Part shown: in pieces, positions 49,001-57,184 of the stretch
Layout of the letters: each line of letters begins with the position of its first letter
How positions within the stretch are numbered: the first letter of the stretch is position 1
Assembly (NCBI GenBank): GCA_029237695.1
Contig: CM055265.1
Span: 108,736,773 to 108,800,772, forward strand
Source of the DNA: Conchocele bisecta
Taxonomy: Eukaryota; Mollusca; Bivalvia; Lucinida; Thyasiridae
DNA length: 64,000 nucleotides
Direction: 5' to 3'
The notes under the pieces: generated by a model
The model's database searches: none
Told to the model about the DNA's origin: nothing
Seen by the model: the letters and a program-made list of their open reading frames with translations, nothing else
Position numbers and translations under genes: made by a program

Positions 49001-50515
49001 TGGAAGTTTACCTGCCTTTTCTTTGAATATTAACACTAATTTTTGTATTTTTCTTCGGTCTGATAGCGACACCCATCCAATTTCTTGGACAAGTTTATTA
49101 ATTGAAACTGAACGGGTTAGACCATTAACTGTTCTAGCTGCTTCATATTGCAGTTTGTCAAGGGAATCACGTTCATATTGGGTACAACTGTCCCAAACAA
49201 TTGCTGCATACTCAACAATTGGTCTCATGTAAGATATATATATTTGATTTAATGTATTTCTATTCAGTTTAAATTTAAGCATCTTCATAGAACCTAATAC
49301 CTTTGAAGCTGATACAATAATATTTGAAATATGTTCATGCCAGGTTCCATCCTGACTAAGAGTTAACCCCAAGTGTTTGTGATGTTCGACAAATTGGAGT
49401 TGGACGTTATTAAAATATAGAGCTGGATCTACATGTCTTACTAGTGAACATATCATTGCGTCAGTTTTAGAGTGGTTGAACTTTACAAGCCACTGGTTTG
49501 ACCATTCCGCTAATTTATCTAAGTCGTGATTTATATTATGTTCTATTATATTCATGTCTGGTGTTGAAACTGCAATAGATGAGTCATCGGCAAAAAGTCT
49601 GGTTGTACTGATTAGATTGTCAGCAATATCATCTACATATATCAAAAAGAGAAGAGGACCAAGAACCGATCCTTGTGGAACACCTGCACTTACTACTTTG
49701 TTTTCAGAAAAGGATGAACCTACAAAAACCTTCTGTGATCTGTTTGATAAATAATTTCCAAACCAACTATGAAGATTGCCATCTACACCATTCTGTTTCA
49801 CTTTATATAGAAGACCTGTATGCCAAACTCTATCAAATGCTTTCGATATGTCACAAAAAACGATACATGTGTGTTTTCGTTCATCTATTGCTTTGCATAT
49901 CTGATTGTATATGTCAATCAGTTGATATACGGTTGAGTGACCAGGTAAAAATCCGGATTGGTTTTTGTAAATCAAATTGTTGGAGTGTAGGTGGTTGTAA
50001 ACATTTAAACTGGAATGGACTGTGGTATGTTAACCCTTTCACCCCTAAGTAACCACTGGAATTCGGTGTGTTTCGACTTTAATCGGTATAACCATATACT
50101 ATATATATATATTAACAAGGCTTCAAACTTTGGTTTGACACAACCTCGTATCATAACAAATTCCGCGATTTTATTAACGCTAATGTGAATATTTTGTCGG
50201 AAAGTGCGATGTTCATTTGATAATTAGTGTTATCTTGCTAAAATAGCATAGTTAGAACATAATTATGCAATGAATATCGAATTACAGCTGCTTTTCACAG
50301 GTCGGACACAACCTCGTATCATAACAAATGCAATAATGTGTTTAAGGCTCTAACGTCAATATTGTCAAGTTCATATGATGATTTGAGAATTATCGTTATT
50401 CTGCAGAAATACATATAATGCATAGAAAATTATAATTTTAAATATGTTATTTTTTTATGATACGAGGTCGTGTCCGACCAAAGTTAGAAGCCTCGTTCAT
50501 ATATATATATATATA

Positions 50516-50554
<39 letters not shown>

Positions 50555-53500
50555 TATATATATATATACACCGATGAAAGCCGAAACATGCCTAATGTCT
50601 GGGTAAGTAACTGGACTGAATTGTGGTATGTTAATTTTGCAACCAATCCAACCGTTCCAAAATGATTTTCAGACTAGTCCATTTATGAAAGGAGGGTGAT
50701 TTTGTTCTCAAAAAATATGAAAATTGCTTGCAAAAAGTGCAGATCCTGATGAGATGGCTCGTCACGAGCCGGCTCATCTGGATCAACACGTTTTGCCAAT
50801 ACCACTATACAGGCATGTAGTGTTGAAAGGTTTAGAGATCAATCAAATAGTCAAAAAGCGATTTTCAGACTAGTCCATTTATAAGAAGGGTGTGTGTGTG
50901 TTATTTTCGAAAACAAAAGAAGAAACTACTTGCCAACATTTTCCAAGTTAAATGCAAATGACACGTTTTACATGCGCTCAAACATATTTATAAACTGTGA
51001 ACGAACTTTACGAAAACTATCGGACGTTTCCAGAATAAATATCAGCGAATTAACGGTGTGCTGCAGAGCAGAAAATCACATATACCGTCTAAGTATTATA
51101 TTATTATGTTCGGTTTCATTACTGACCGGAAGCCACATTGTATTGACAGCACGGCGCTGTCGGTGACACCTCGCCACTCCACACAGACTAAATTTAGCGA
51201 TATAGTCATTTCCCAAATGTCACCGTTGAAAGGTCACGTCACGAATTTACCAGCCTCCGTCTGTAGTCTGAGTGATTACGAGAAACCGCAGACGAATATT
51301 ATGGTATGACTATAACATATGTGGCTGGTCTTCATGGGCGGATTCGGGGGGGGGTCCGGCGCACGCCCCCCCCTAAAATTCGCCGAGTAAAGATTTTTTA
51401 CAAGTTACAAGGCACGTTTCATGCCATGTTTTCCATGCATTTTTCGGTCGTTTTCTTATGGTTTCAAAATTTAAACGTTTTCAATCAAAAATCATGTCTA
51501 AACATACTGTGACAGTGTCAATATTTTTGCTCCAAAATGCGCCAGAACGCAGGAAATGCGATGTAGATTTGCAAAATTTTCCGGGTGAGAATGCCCCCGG
51601 ACCCCCCTAGCGCTATCTCGACTATTTTGCAATACTTGACTATATTATCGAACGAGCTTAGCTCGTTCGATAATATAGTCAAGTATTGCAAAATAGTTAC
51701 GCCCCCCCCCCTAACCCGAAATCCTGGATCCGCGCCTGGTCTTTACGTACTTATTAAGGTACATGTCCATTCAGTAGGTTATGATATCGATGGTTTAGTA
51801 ACATAAGGTGGTAAGTGCTATGCTTTAGCATAGCACTTACGACCTTATGTTACTAGACCATCGATATGTAGATTTAGCATAAGTTTAGCATAGCACTTAC
51901 GACCTTATGTTACTAGACCATCGATATGTAGATTTAGCATAAGTTTAGCATAGCACTTACGACCTTATGTTACTAGACCATCGATATGTAGATTTAGCAT
52001 AAGTTTAGCATAGCACTTACGACCTTATGTTACTAGACCATCGATATGTAGATTTAGCATAATTTAGCATAGCACTTACGACCTTATGTTACTAGACCAT
52101 CGATATGTAGATTTAGCATAAGTTTAGCATAGCACTTACCACCTTATGTTACTAGACCATCGATATGTAGATTTAGCATAAGTTTAGCATAGCACTTACC
52201 ACCTTATGTTACTAGACCATCGATATGTAGATTTAGCATAAGTTTAGCATAGCACTTACGACCTTATGTTACTAGACCATCGATATGTAGATTTAGCATA
52301 AGTTTAGCATAGCACTTACGACCTTATGTTACTAGACCACCGATATGTAGATTTAGCATAAGTTTAGCATAGCACTTACGACCTTATGTTACTAGACCAC
52401 CGATATGTAGATTTTAGCATAAGTTTAGCATAGCACTTACGACCATTGTTACTAGACCATCGATATGTAGATTAGCATAAGTTTAGCATAGCACTTACGA
52501 CCTTATGTTACTAGACCATCGATATGTAGATTTAGCATAAGTTTAGCATAGCACTTACGACCTTATGTTACTAGACCATCGATATGTAGATTTAGCATAA
52601 GTTTAGCATAGCACTTACCACCTTATGTTACTAGACCATCGATATGTAGATTTAGCATAAGTTTAGCATAGCACTTACGACCTTATGTTACTAGACCATC
52701 GATATGTAGATTTAGCATAAGTTTAGCATAGCACTTACGACCTTATGTTACTAGACCACCGATATGTAGATTTAGCATAAGTTTAGCATAGCACTTACGA
52801 CCTTATGTTACTAGACCATCGATATGTAGATTTAGCATAAGTTTAGCATAGCACTTACGACCTTATGTTACTAGACCATCGATATGTAGATTTAGATAAG
52901 TTTAGCATAGCACTTACGACCTTATGTTACTAGACCATCGATATGTAGATTTAGCATAATTTTAGCATAGCACTTACCACCTTATGTTACTAGACCATCG
53001 ATATGTAGATTTAGCATAAGTTTAGCATAGCACTTACCACCTTATGTTACTAGACCATCGATATGTAGATTTAGCATAAGTTTAGCATAGCACTTACGAC
53101 CTTATGTTACTAGACCATCGATATGTAGATTTAGCATAATTTTAGCATAGCACTTACCACCTTATGTTACTAGACCATCGATATGTAGATTTAGCATAAG
53201 TTTAGCATAGCACTTACGACCTTATGTTACTAGACCATCGATATGTAGATTTAGCATAAGTTTAGAATAGCACTTACCACCTTATGTTACTAAACCACCG
53301 ATATGTAGATTTAGCATAAGTTTAGCATAGCACTTACCACCTTATGTTACTAGACCATCGATATGTAGATTTAGCATAAGTTTAGCATAGCACTTACGAC
53401 CTTATGTTACTAGACCATCGATATGTAGATTTAGCATAGTATGTAGATTTAGCATAGTAGTTACTACCTTATGTTACTAGATCATCGATATAGGGAGACA

Positions 53501-56500
53501 GATATTTTTTATAATCTGTAGATATGGCATTTTCTGGCAAAATAAAAATTAATTCACCAATACCCCACGTTATCATTGGCATTAGTATACATTTTATATC
53601 AGACGTTAATGTCCACACTGATATCAAGGGCGATAACCGTGTTTCCTTAAAATGTTAACGGACATTACCATTTATTTTTTTTATTTATTTTTGATGTGCA
53701 ATGATCATACTTTATTATATAATCTGTCCAAAATAATATTTTTTTCAGGTGACGCATTTAATTAGTACAAATAATTAAAAAATATCATGCCTCATTTGCA
53801 TGTTAAAATAGCCTGATACCACCACGCGTCACTATCAGCAAAATACATATTACTAAATTATTATATCTGTATAGCGGACACTGGTAATTTTTAGAACTGT
53901 TGGAATAGTGACACAATTATACACTTATTTAATTCCTATAAGAATAGTTTGTGCCTACTGAGAGGGCATGTACCTTTAAAATGTTAACGAACATTTCTAT
54001 TTATTCTCTGTATTTATGTTTCGATGTGCAATGACCATACTTTATAATCTGTCGAAAATAGTTTGCCACCACGCATCACTATCAGCAAAATAAATATTAC
54101 TAAATGATTATGTCAGTATAGCCGGCACTCGTAACGTTTAGTACTGTTGGAATAGCGAAACAATTATGCGCGTATTTAATTTCTATAAAGAACATTTTGT
54201 GCTTCTGAGTGGAAATGTACCTTTAATGTCTGGCATGAAAGGTCTTTGAGCCTTTTCCCGCTATTATACATATGCTACCTACCTGTATACAGCTCAGCGT
54301 TGCCTAACAGACTAACTGATCATTTGGTAGAATCTCTTATCCCAGGTGTATGATCACGTGGTACTAACAACAACAACAAGTACTGAAACTTCCAGAATCC
54401 ATCCGATTTAAAGTACGTATTCTTTTATATTGTCCTTATTACGTAACGGATTTTAATGAAATATGGCGCAGCAAACGCGTCTTGTTAAGCTGCATTTGGT
54501 GGTCTCTGTATTTTCGCCCAAACTTCTGTAGTTTTTGCGAAGAATCGATTTCCGTGTCTCCGACACGGAAATCGATTCTTTGCAAAAACGACATAAGTCT
54601 GTGCCAAACTCCCTGGACCACCAAATGCATCTCACGAAGACGCGTTTGCTGCGCCATAGTTCATCAAAATTTGTTGCATATTAAGGAAAATATCAAATAA
54701 TACTTACTTTGGAGTGGGCGACGTTGTTGTTAATGTAACCACGTGATCATGCACCTTGTTATCTGAGCATGTGTCCACCAAATGTTCAGAAAAGTTCATA
54801 ATCCGTGATAACAAAACTTTACTAGTACTTTTCGAACCAATTTCTTAAATATAAGTTACCTATGACAAGGCTCCAGATAAGGAATTAGTAATTGAGTATT
54901 GTCACTCCATCATTTCTGAAGCAATTAGGTATTTAAAAATTTTAATTGTGTAAAATAGAATCACACTACTGTTTACACATCAGCAGACCGCACTTATTGA
55001 ATAGTTTGCTTATAAATGAAAACATATCTTGGTATTTCATTACAATTGTCTTCTTGGAGACAATTCTAATGAAATACCAAGATGTGTTTTCATGGAAAAA
55101 TAAGAAAATATACTATATTTGTGGTCTGTTTGTTGTTTTCTGTAGCATGATAAAGATACCACAAATTTGTCATTGCCTTTTGATACTCACTACTTCTGAT
55201 TTCAATTGGGTTTTTTGGCAATTTTAATTGGGTATTTACGCCAATACGCACCTTATCTGGAGCTCTGCCTATGACACTTACATTGAGCATGATATTCCTT
55301 CTAGCACACTTGGGAACATTTCACAATCACCGTATCTGGGTACGTAATTATACAACTTTCTTTCCAGTACTGTCTAGAGTCGTATACGCGAATCAAGTAA
55401 TCTGATTCAAAGCATGACATTTCAATGAAATATAATGTGAAAGCTGCGTAATTACTGACCTATACTTATCACTGTGCGCAGAGTCTGCCAATCACACATC
55501 TTGTTTCCTATACTTTAATTCGTCTGAAGTTGATCAAACCTACCTTGGCGGTGGGTCGCCGCTATCGTCAAAGAACACCGACTCCTTTCCGTACATGAAC
55601 GACACGTTCATTAGGTAGTTGAGGTACGTGTCGCCCACGATGTGTTGAAGCTCCGGGCACACGCCGGGAACGCCCCCACAGATGTCCTCGTGCATGTTGT
55701 GGAGGGCGTGTGCCAGGGCTAATATCGCCTTCTCCACAAAGCCCAGCTTGGCGTCTTGAACAAGGTGGTCTATGGACTCGTCGCCTGGAACGCGAAATTG
55801 GTGATTTTAAGCAAGTTTTCATAGAAAAGTATCAAAGTACTGAACGTACACCATCGCATGCGTTAATCTTGCCCAGATGTCAACGTTTCTGAACATCCAT
55901 TAGCGATCAATCAGTTTCATTGCTGATCCTGAGCAAATCAAGCAGCTGGATGGAAACTCAATATTCAAGTATAAAATAAATTAAAATATTGGCAAGATTA
56001 GAGTAGGCGGTGCTGTACTGTGGTATATTATAGGGTTAACTGTATTGTAAATTTCAAATTTGCGGCGTTTTTCAGAAAATGATAGGTCGGAAAATCTGTT
56101 TAATGGCGTCGCCATTAAACTGATTTTCCGACCTATCATTTTCTGATATACGCCACAAATTTCAAAATTACAATGCGGTTAACCTATTTCTAATGCAATC
56201 CTTTACTACTGGCGTAGGAATACATATTGAAATAATGTGCGACCCTTTATCAACAATGATATACCTGTAATGTATGACCATCAGCCAATCAGATTGAAAT
56301 GACGAACAGTGCAGATCCTGACCGGACTGTGTGGAAGAATGCTCATGCTGATCTGGATCTACAATGGTCGCGTGACCCATCATCACCATATCTCCAGTCA
56401 CGGTGACATTAAATTTGATTAAGCAAATATGTTCCAGTTAAATACAATTGCATGTTAATTATTCAAGAGATTGGACCGCCATGATAACTTGTCGTGGTGA

Positions 56501-57184
56501 TCTCCCAAACAATAAGGATTGGTGGTAGTTGGTTGGCGGCCATCTGTACTAGCTCCCATCTTGATGAGAAGCGATAACGGTATCACGTAGATTTTAGTGT
56601 AAAAAGCGAGGCGAATATTTTGGTATACTGGTAACAGAACAGGATATGATTAAAACACACCCATGCATCATGATAATTATACATGTACACTCTAAGTACA
56701 CTCTAACAACTTCTGCAATTCATGCAGTGTGTGTTTGTATATATTTCTAGAGTGTAGTTGGAACGAAAACTATGTTCAAGGGTCGATATTCATGCTTCCA
56801 ACAAGCTAACTAGATCGATATCAGGCTACACGAGTGTGCTATTTGATCAGGAGACTGGTCATAAATCCCATAATCGCCATTTATCCAATCATATACATAT
56901 ATGTTTGTCTCCACTAACTCGAGTTGGTGACCCGAACTTTACCTGTGCACGATCGGTTCTGTTTCAAATCCTGACCCTCTACCGGCAACCAAGGGAGATA
57001 ACACTTGAACTTCCATTGCCAGTACTCGGTGAACCACGGATTCCGAGTATTGTTTTCCGGTCTCAGCGCCCGGAAGTAAGTGTCGAATGACGGGATAGGG
57101 TCGGACATTAGCTTCATGGATATACCGCCAACGGCGGTGTCCTCGATCCCAGACACAACATCCGGTCTGTCTGCCCAGCCGTCA
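33708..57184 (-). CDS. GRM1/5-like: group I metabotropic glutamate receptor, partial (six 3' exons joined)
   Basis: Class C GPCR for glutamate; in the family it is a plasma-membrane dimer that couples to Gq and phospholipase C. The join is 57184-56943, 55784-55544, 46973-46784, 44417-44294, 38862-37971, 35079-33708. Every junction agrees in phase (1, 2, 0, 1, 2) and the 3061 nt read as one frame to a stop, strong evidence that the model is right. Order of parts: distal half of the Venus-flytrap ligand-binding domain, nine-cysteine domain, seven helices, 456-residue tail. Group I is indicated by TRNLPENFNEAKFIGF in the third intracellular loop and PEKNTRSAFATSKEVR after helix 7. Ligand contacts corresponding to Asp318, Arg323 and Lys409 of rat mGluR1 are present. 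Signal peptide and first half of the ligand domain are missing and should lie beyond 64000. No promoter is visible. Introns are 1.2-8.6 kb and full of mobile DNA. Splice calls are by eye. Confidence 0.93.
35165..35250. repeat. hairpin abutting the 48-bp array
   Basis: CGGTAACTCTTG and its inverse CAAGAGTTACCG around CCGTAGGCCTACGG. Confidence 0.75.
35252..36437. repeat. 48-bp minisatellite, about 25 units
   Basis: Unit starts AACTAGGTGGATAGCTATCA; most copies are 48 bp, several 42 bp after loss of 6 bp. Because both lengths are multiples of three, long ORFs occur on both strands; they are artefacts. Intronic to the receptor gene. Confidence 0.95.
36641..36710 (-). CDS. possible alternative mGluR tail exon (70 nt, hydrophobic)
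   Basis: Between the seven-helix exon and the tail exon lies a 70-nt open segment with good splice signals: acceptor CTGTTCGCTGTGCCAG, donor GTC/GTAAGTGG. It accepts phase 2, matching the seven-helix exon, and encodes HGGHISDVVVV, then MCIVGGVLIVIV, a membrane-like run. It leaves in phase 0, so joining to 35079 shifts the tail frame and gives GKGTETV and a stop. That would be a short tail ending in another PDZ-like T-x-V. Rat mGluR1b is a precedent for a small inserted exon shortening the tail. A hydrophobic run after helix 7 would be odd, so this may be chance or belong to another transcript. Confidence 0.35.
37142..37277. mobile_element. hairpin element
   Basis: GTTCGACCATGTCCAGCCGT and its inverse, then AAACGTTTGCCGTGGCAC and its inverse. 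Confidence 0.85.
37440..37613. mobile_element. hairpin element
   Basis: ACGGATACGGATCTTGCATT and its inverse, then TGTTTATTAGAATGTCATCT and its inverse; centre GGGCCTGGCTGGCCC. Confidence 0.88.
37660..37808 (-). mobile_element. tRNA-derived SINE
   Basis: On the minus strand: GGCGTGGCCTAGTAGATAAG (A box), then GACGGTTCAATCCTGC (B box), then a body with AATGGTACCAATTTCC. The acceptor stem does not pair well, so it is not a functional tRNA gene. Confidence 0.65.
37971..38862 (-). CDS. mGluR exon: seven-transmembrane domain
   Basis: 892-nt exon with all seven helices, as in vertebrate GRM genes where this region is also one large exon. Acceptor CATAATTTCAG, donor GTCAG/GTTGGT, phase 1 in and 2 out. 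Helix 1 is near exon residues 16-38, helix 2 near 52-73, helix 3 near 81-99. Family motifs: NTPVVKASTRELSYIIL, the conserved Cys at the top of helix 3 (SCYF), VTKTNRIARIL in loop 2, LVCNTT in extracellular loop 2, ENFNEAKFIGFSMYTTC in loop 3, and FFPKVYIII in helix 7. Without the donor, the frame runs to a stop at 37934, which would give a very short tail; the in-phase tail exon makes splicing more likely. Confidence 0.95.
38863..39387. other. mGluR intron, unassigned part
   Basis: No exon or repeat recognised between the seven-helix exon and the next hairpin. Confidence 0.5.
39388..39520. mobile_element. hairpin element
   Basis: AAATGGTG...TTGAGGGGGATATTG and its inverse, then GAGAACATTATCTCCCTCGG and its inverse. 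Confidence 0.82.
39793..39980 (+). mobile_element. SINE with tRNA head and Meta-type core
   Basis: Head GTGGAGCGCGTGGTCGAGCG (A box) and GTGGTTTCGAGCCTCGC (B box); core TCCTTAAGCAAGACATTTTA and CCACCCAGATGTAAATGGGT, the conserved central domain of metazoan Meta-SINEs; tail of three GATTGTATTT units. Confidence 0.85.
39981..41339. other. mGluR intron, unassigned
   Basis: About 1.36 kb with no convincing exon or repeat; ORFs on either strand lack motifs. Confidence 0.45.
41340..41495. mobile_element. decayed TTGACAGCAC-family hairpin
   Basis: One arm TTTTGGCAGCGCAGTAGAAT and flanking inverted GTCTGCT/AGCAGAC blocks. Confidence 0.6.
41499..41929. mobile_element. TTAAAGGTACATGCCCAC-family element, internally deleted
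   Basis: Both termini; about 80 bp lost near the left end. Confidence 0.88.
41930..42654. repeat. diverged duplications leading into the GA tract
   Basis: ACAATGCATACTTGTTTCTG (42418) resembles GCAATGCATACTTTGTTCTG (42096), with GGATCGCTTGACT following both. Then GGTTTCTA-TAATGATGTTGAGAGA units repeat about four times at 42500-42655. Confidence 0.55.
42655..43095. repeat. GA/GACA low-complexity tract
   Basis: About 440 bp of GAGAGACAGA-type simple sequence, with a pure GA run at 42953-43011. ORFs rich in Ser-Leu or Arg-Glu are artefacts. Confidence 0.97.
43096..43590. other. mGluR intron, unassigned
   Basis: No exon or repeat recognised. Confidence 0.5.
43592..43673. mobile_element. hairpin
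   Basis: GAAGGGGTCAGTGGAAGAGG and its inverse around AAGTCCTTGGACTT. Confidence 0.88.
43927..43952. repeat. poly-G run
   Basis: About 26 bases, all G except one T. Length could be a sequencing artefact. A second G-rich stretch is at 44140-44162. Confidence 0.9.
44294..44417 (-). CDS. mGluR exon: cysteine-rich domain, with GC splice donor
   Basis: 124-nt exon, too short to stand out as an ORF. It encodes HGNIACCWVCTPC, then SETCKPCSRGWWPNTNLT. With the flanking exons this gives the nine cysteines typical of the mGluR cysteine-rich domain, which passes ligand-domain closure to the helices. Acceptor AATTGTTTCAG; phase 0 in, 1 out. The frame demands exit after CACAG, and the next bases are GCAAGT, so the intron starts with GC. 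The following exon supplies CG to complete an Ala codon, then Cys-Glu-Met. A hairpin element begins about 16 nt upstream of the exon. Confidence 0.9.
44433..44791. mobile_element. hairpin-headed element next to the CRD exon
   Basis: Perfect 145-bp palindrome beginning AGGAATGAATGGCCTTTTTG, then the 200-bp body. It starts about 16 bp from the exon's 3' splice site. Confidence 0.88.
44838..45744. mobile_element. foldback with nested 19-bp inverted repeat and CACGTTGTA core
   Basis: Outer arms ACTCTTCCAACGTTTCGGCC and diverged inverse. Inside, CCCCAGTCATAGTGTCATG at 44944 and its inverse ending at 45680. Between them lies about 690 bp dominated by degenerate CACGTTGTACC and AACGTAGCAT units, with strand bias switching near 45370. 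Confidence 0.75.
45890..46367. other. mGluR intron, unassigned
   Basis: A decayed TTGACAGCAC hairpin fragment lies just left (45820-45890); nothing recognised here. Confidence 0.5.
46368..46772. mobile_element. 400-bp palindromic MITE next to a splice donor
   Basis: Same family as 28827-29234. Its right terminus (CCACGTGATCATGCACC) ends about 11 bp from the last base of the mGluR exon at 46784. Confidence 0.9.
46784..46973 (-). CDS. mGluR exon: end of ligand domain and start of cysteine-rich domain
   Basis: 190-nt exon; phase 2 in, 0 out, donor GTCAAG/GTAATA. It encodes YYIVNYQRVV, GYARIGTWNSGVLAIND and the first two cysteines of the cysteine-rich domain (CSDECSKG). NDS and NVS sequons are present. 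The acceptor is unusual: it lies at the end of a run of GCCAT pentamers rather than a pyrimidine tract. The intron just beyond the donor is occupied by a MITE (46368-46772). Confidence 0.91.
47046..47556. mobile_element. TTAAAGGTACATGCCCAC-family element, full length
   Basis: Both termini, 510 bp; in the 8.6-kb receptor intron. Confidence 0.9.
47553..47965. mobile_element. hairpin-headed element with A/T insertion
   Basis: Body first (ATAATTCCAGCACAAAAATG), then the hairpin. Its centre is interrupted at 47806-47887 by an A/T-rich palindrome (ACAATTTTCGAAAA) related to the element at 62935-63055. Confidence 0.85.
48057..50007 (-). mobile_element. truncated LINE insertion with 14-bp target duplication
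   Basis: The RT fragment and its 3' untranslated tail (48057-48421) are flanked by AACTGGAATGGACT at 48043-48056 and 50008-50021. That repeat defines the insertion and shows 5' truncation during target-primed reverse transcription. The tail ends in AATAAAATATG and a few bases, with no long poly-A. Confidence 0.85.
48422..50007 (-). pseudogene. non-LTR retrotransposon reverse transcriptase, 5'-truncated, with internal stop
   Basis: Jockey/CR1-type LINE polymerase that would copy element RNA at a nicked target. From 50007 the frame enters directly at NHLHSNNLIYKNQSGF, so the endonuclease and start of the RT are gone. RT motifs in the open part (numbered from 49975): CDISKAFDRV at 41-50, GVPQGSVLGPLLF at 98-110, and the catalytic box FADD at 128-131, with Phe instead of the usual Tyr. 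A TAG at 48794-48796 breaks the frame. It then stays open to 48422 and encodes a C-terminal CHC...HYFFKC cysteine/histidine motif typical of LINE ORF2 ends. Both breaks mean it is dead. It lies in the 8.6-kb mGluR intron in the gene's own orientation. Confidence 0.9.
50034..50845. mobile_element. TTAA-flanked MITE interrupted by a foldback and AT repeats
   Basis: Left end CCCTTTCACCCCTAAGTAAC after TTAA; body resumes at about 50605 and ends GTTGAAAGG. The insert has ends GGTGTGTTTCGACTTTAATC and diverged inverse, AT microsatellites at 50100 and 50498-50572, and inner arms ACACAACCTCGTATCATAAC. Confidence 0.7.
50846..51331. other. mGluR intron, unassigned
   Basis: No exon or repeat recognised, apart from a short fragment of the TTAA-MITE body at 50840-50900. 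Confidence 0.45.
51332..51745. mobile_element. MITE with GGCGGATCC/GGGGG termini and inner hairpin
   Basis: Ends GGGCGGATTCGGGGGGGGGT and inverse CCCGAAATCCTGGATCCGCG; G/C homopolymers near both ends; inner palindrome ATACTTGACTATATTATCGA at 51628-51698. Confidence 0.75.
51753..53979. mobile_element. TTAAAGGTACATGCCCAC-family element carrying the 60-bp satellite
   Basis: Left terminus at 51753-51782, then the hairpin and satellite, then the body from about 53525 to the right terminus at 53979. A further partial copy follows (53974-54225). Confidence 0.85.
51781..53480. repeat. 60-bp satellite, about 27 units, starting from a hairpin
   Basis: Starts with a palindrome (ATCGATGGTTTAGTAACATA to its inverse), then AGCATAGCACTTACGACCTT-TATGTTACTAGACCATCGAT-ATGTAGATTTAGCATAAGTT repeats with few changes (mainly ACGACC/ACCACC and CCATCG/CCACCG). 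Each unit is the right arm of the palindrome plus a 20-bp linker. Confidence 0.97.
54344..54756. mobile_element. 400-bp palindromic MITE, TGATCACGTGGT family
   Basis: Both termini; centre CGATTTCCGTGTCTCCGACA. Confidence 0.9.
54866..55266. mobile_element. CTCCAGATAAGG-ended element with inserted hairpin
   Basis: Ends GGCTCCAGATAAGG and CCTTATCTGGAGC; a hairpin at 55015-55100 (ATCTTGGTATTTCATTACAA) sits inside. A related copy lies at 60884-61232. Confidence 0.75.
55267..55543. other. mGluR intron, unassigned
   Basis: No exon or repeat recognised. Confidence 0.5.
55544..55784 (-). CDS. mGluR exon: ligand-binding domain, AHALHNMH segment
   Basis: 241-nt exon; acceptor GCGTTCCAG, donor GCCAAG/GTAGGT, phase 1 in and 2 out. 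It encodes QDAKLGFVEKAILALAHALH. The Lys of AKLGF aligns with Lys409 of rat mGluR1, which binds the distal carboxylate of glutamate. Two cysteines (ICGG, VCPE) and an NVS sequon follow, as expected for the second lobe. It joins in frame both to the exon ending CTG at 56943 and to the exon starting at 46973. Confidence 0.92.
55853..56030. mobile_element. MITE, GTTAATCTTGCC family
   Basis: Both ends recognisable (GCGTTAATCTTGCCCAGATG and TATTGGCAAGATTAGAG). It starts about 70 bp upstream of the mGluR exon at 55784. Confidence 0.75.
56035..56184. mobile_element. hairpin
   Basis: GGTTAACTGTATTGTAAATT and its inverse, then AGAAAATGATAGGTCGGAAA and its inverse; centre TTTAATGGCGTCGCCATTAAA. Confidence 0.9.
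56185..56942. other. mGluR intron, mostly unassigned
   Basis: A GATCAGACTGTGCGGATG-family fragment at 56280-56405; nothing else recognised. Confidence 0.5.
56943..57184 (-). CDS. mGluR exon: ligand-binding domain, SDGW segment
   Basis: 242-nt exon; acceptor TTATTCCAG, donor CACAG/GTAAAG, entering in phase 2 and leaving in phase 1. It encodes SDGWADRPDVV, then a segment matching the family's GGI-x-K-L-x-S stretch, then RNPWFTEYW. The Asp and Arg of SDGWADR align with Asp318 and Arg323 of rat mGluR1, which contact the amino-acid moiety of glutamate. An NNT glycosylation sequon precedes RNPWF. The previous exon must end with two bases of a Ser codon; I did not find it between 57185 and 64000. 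Confidence 0.92.

Larger units (their letters stand above)
47976..50033. mobile_element. small palindromic MITE split by the LINE
   Basis: The left part holds TTAACATATCACAGTCC and its inverse ending AACTGGAATGGACT. The inverse resumes after the LINE with GTGGTATGTTAA at 50022-50033. Removing the LINE restores a roughly 95-bp palindrome ending in TTAA, so the LINE landed in one arm of an existing hairpin. Confidence 0.7.

Noticed and set aside
51827..53440. CRISPR-like regular array
   Set aside because: The 60-bp period has no variable spacers; it is a satellite derived from a hairpin arm.
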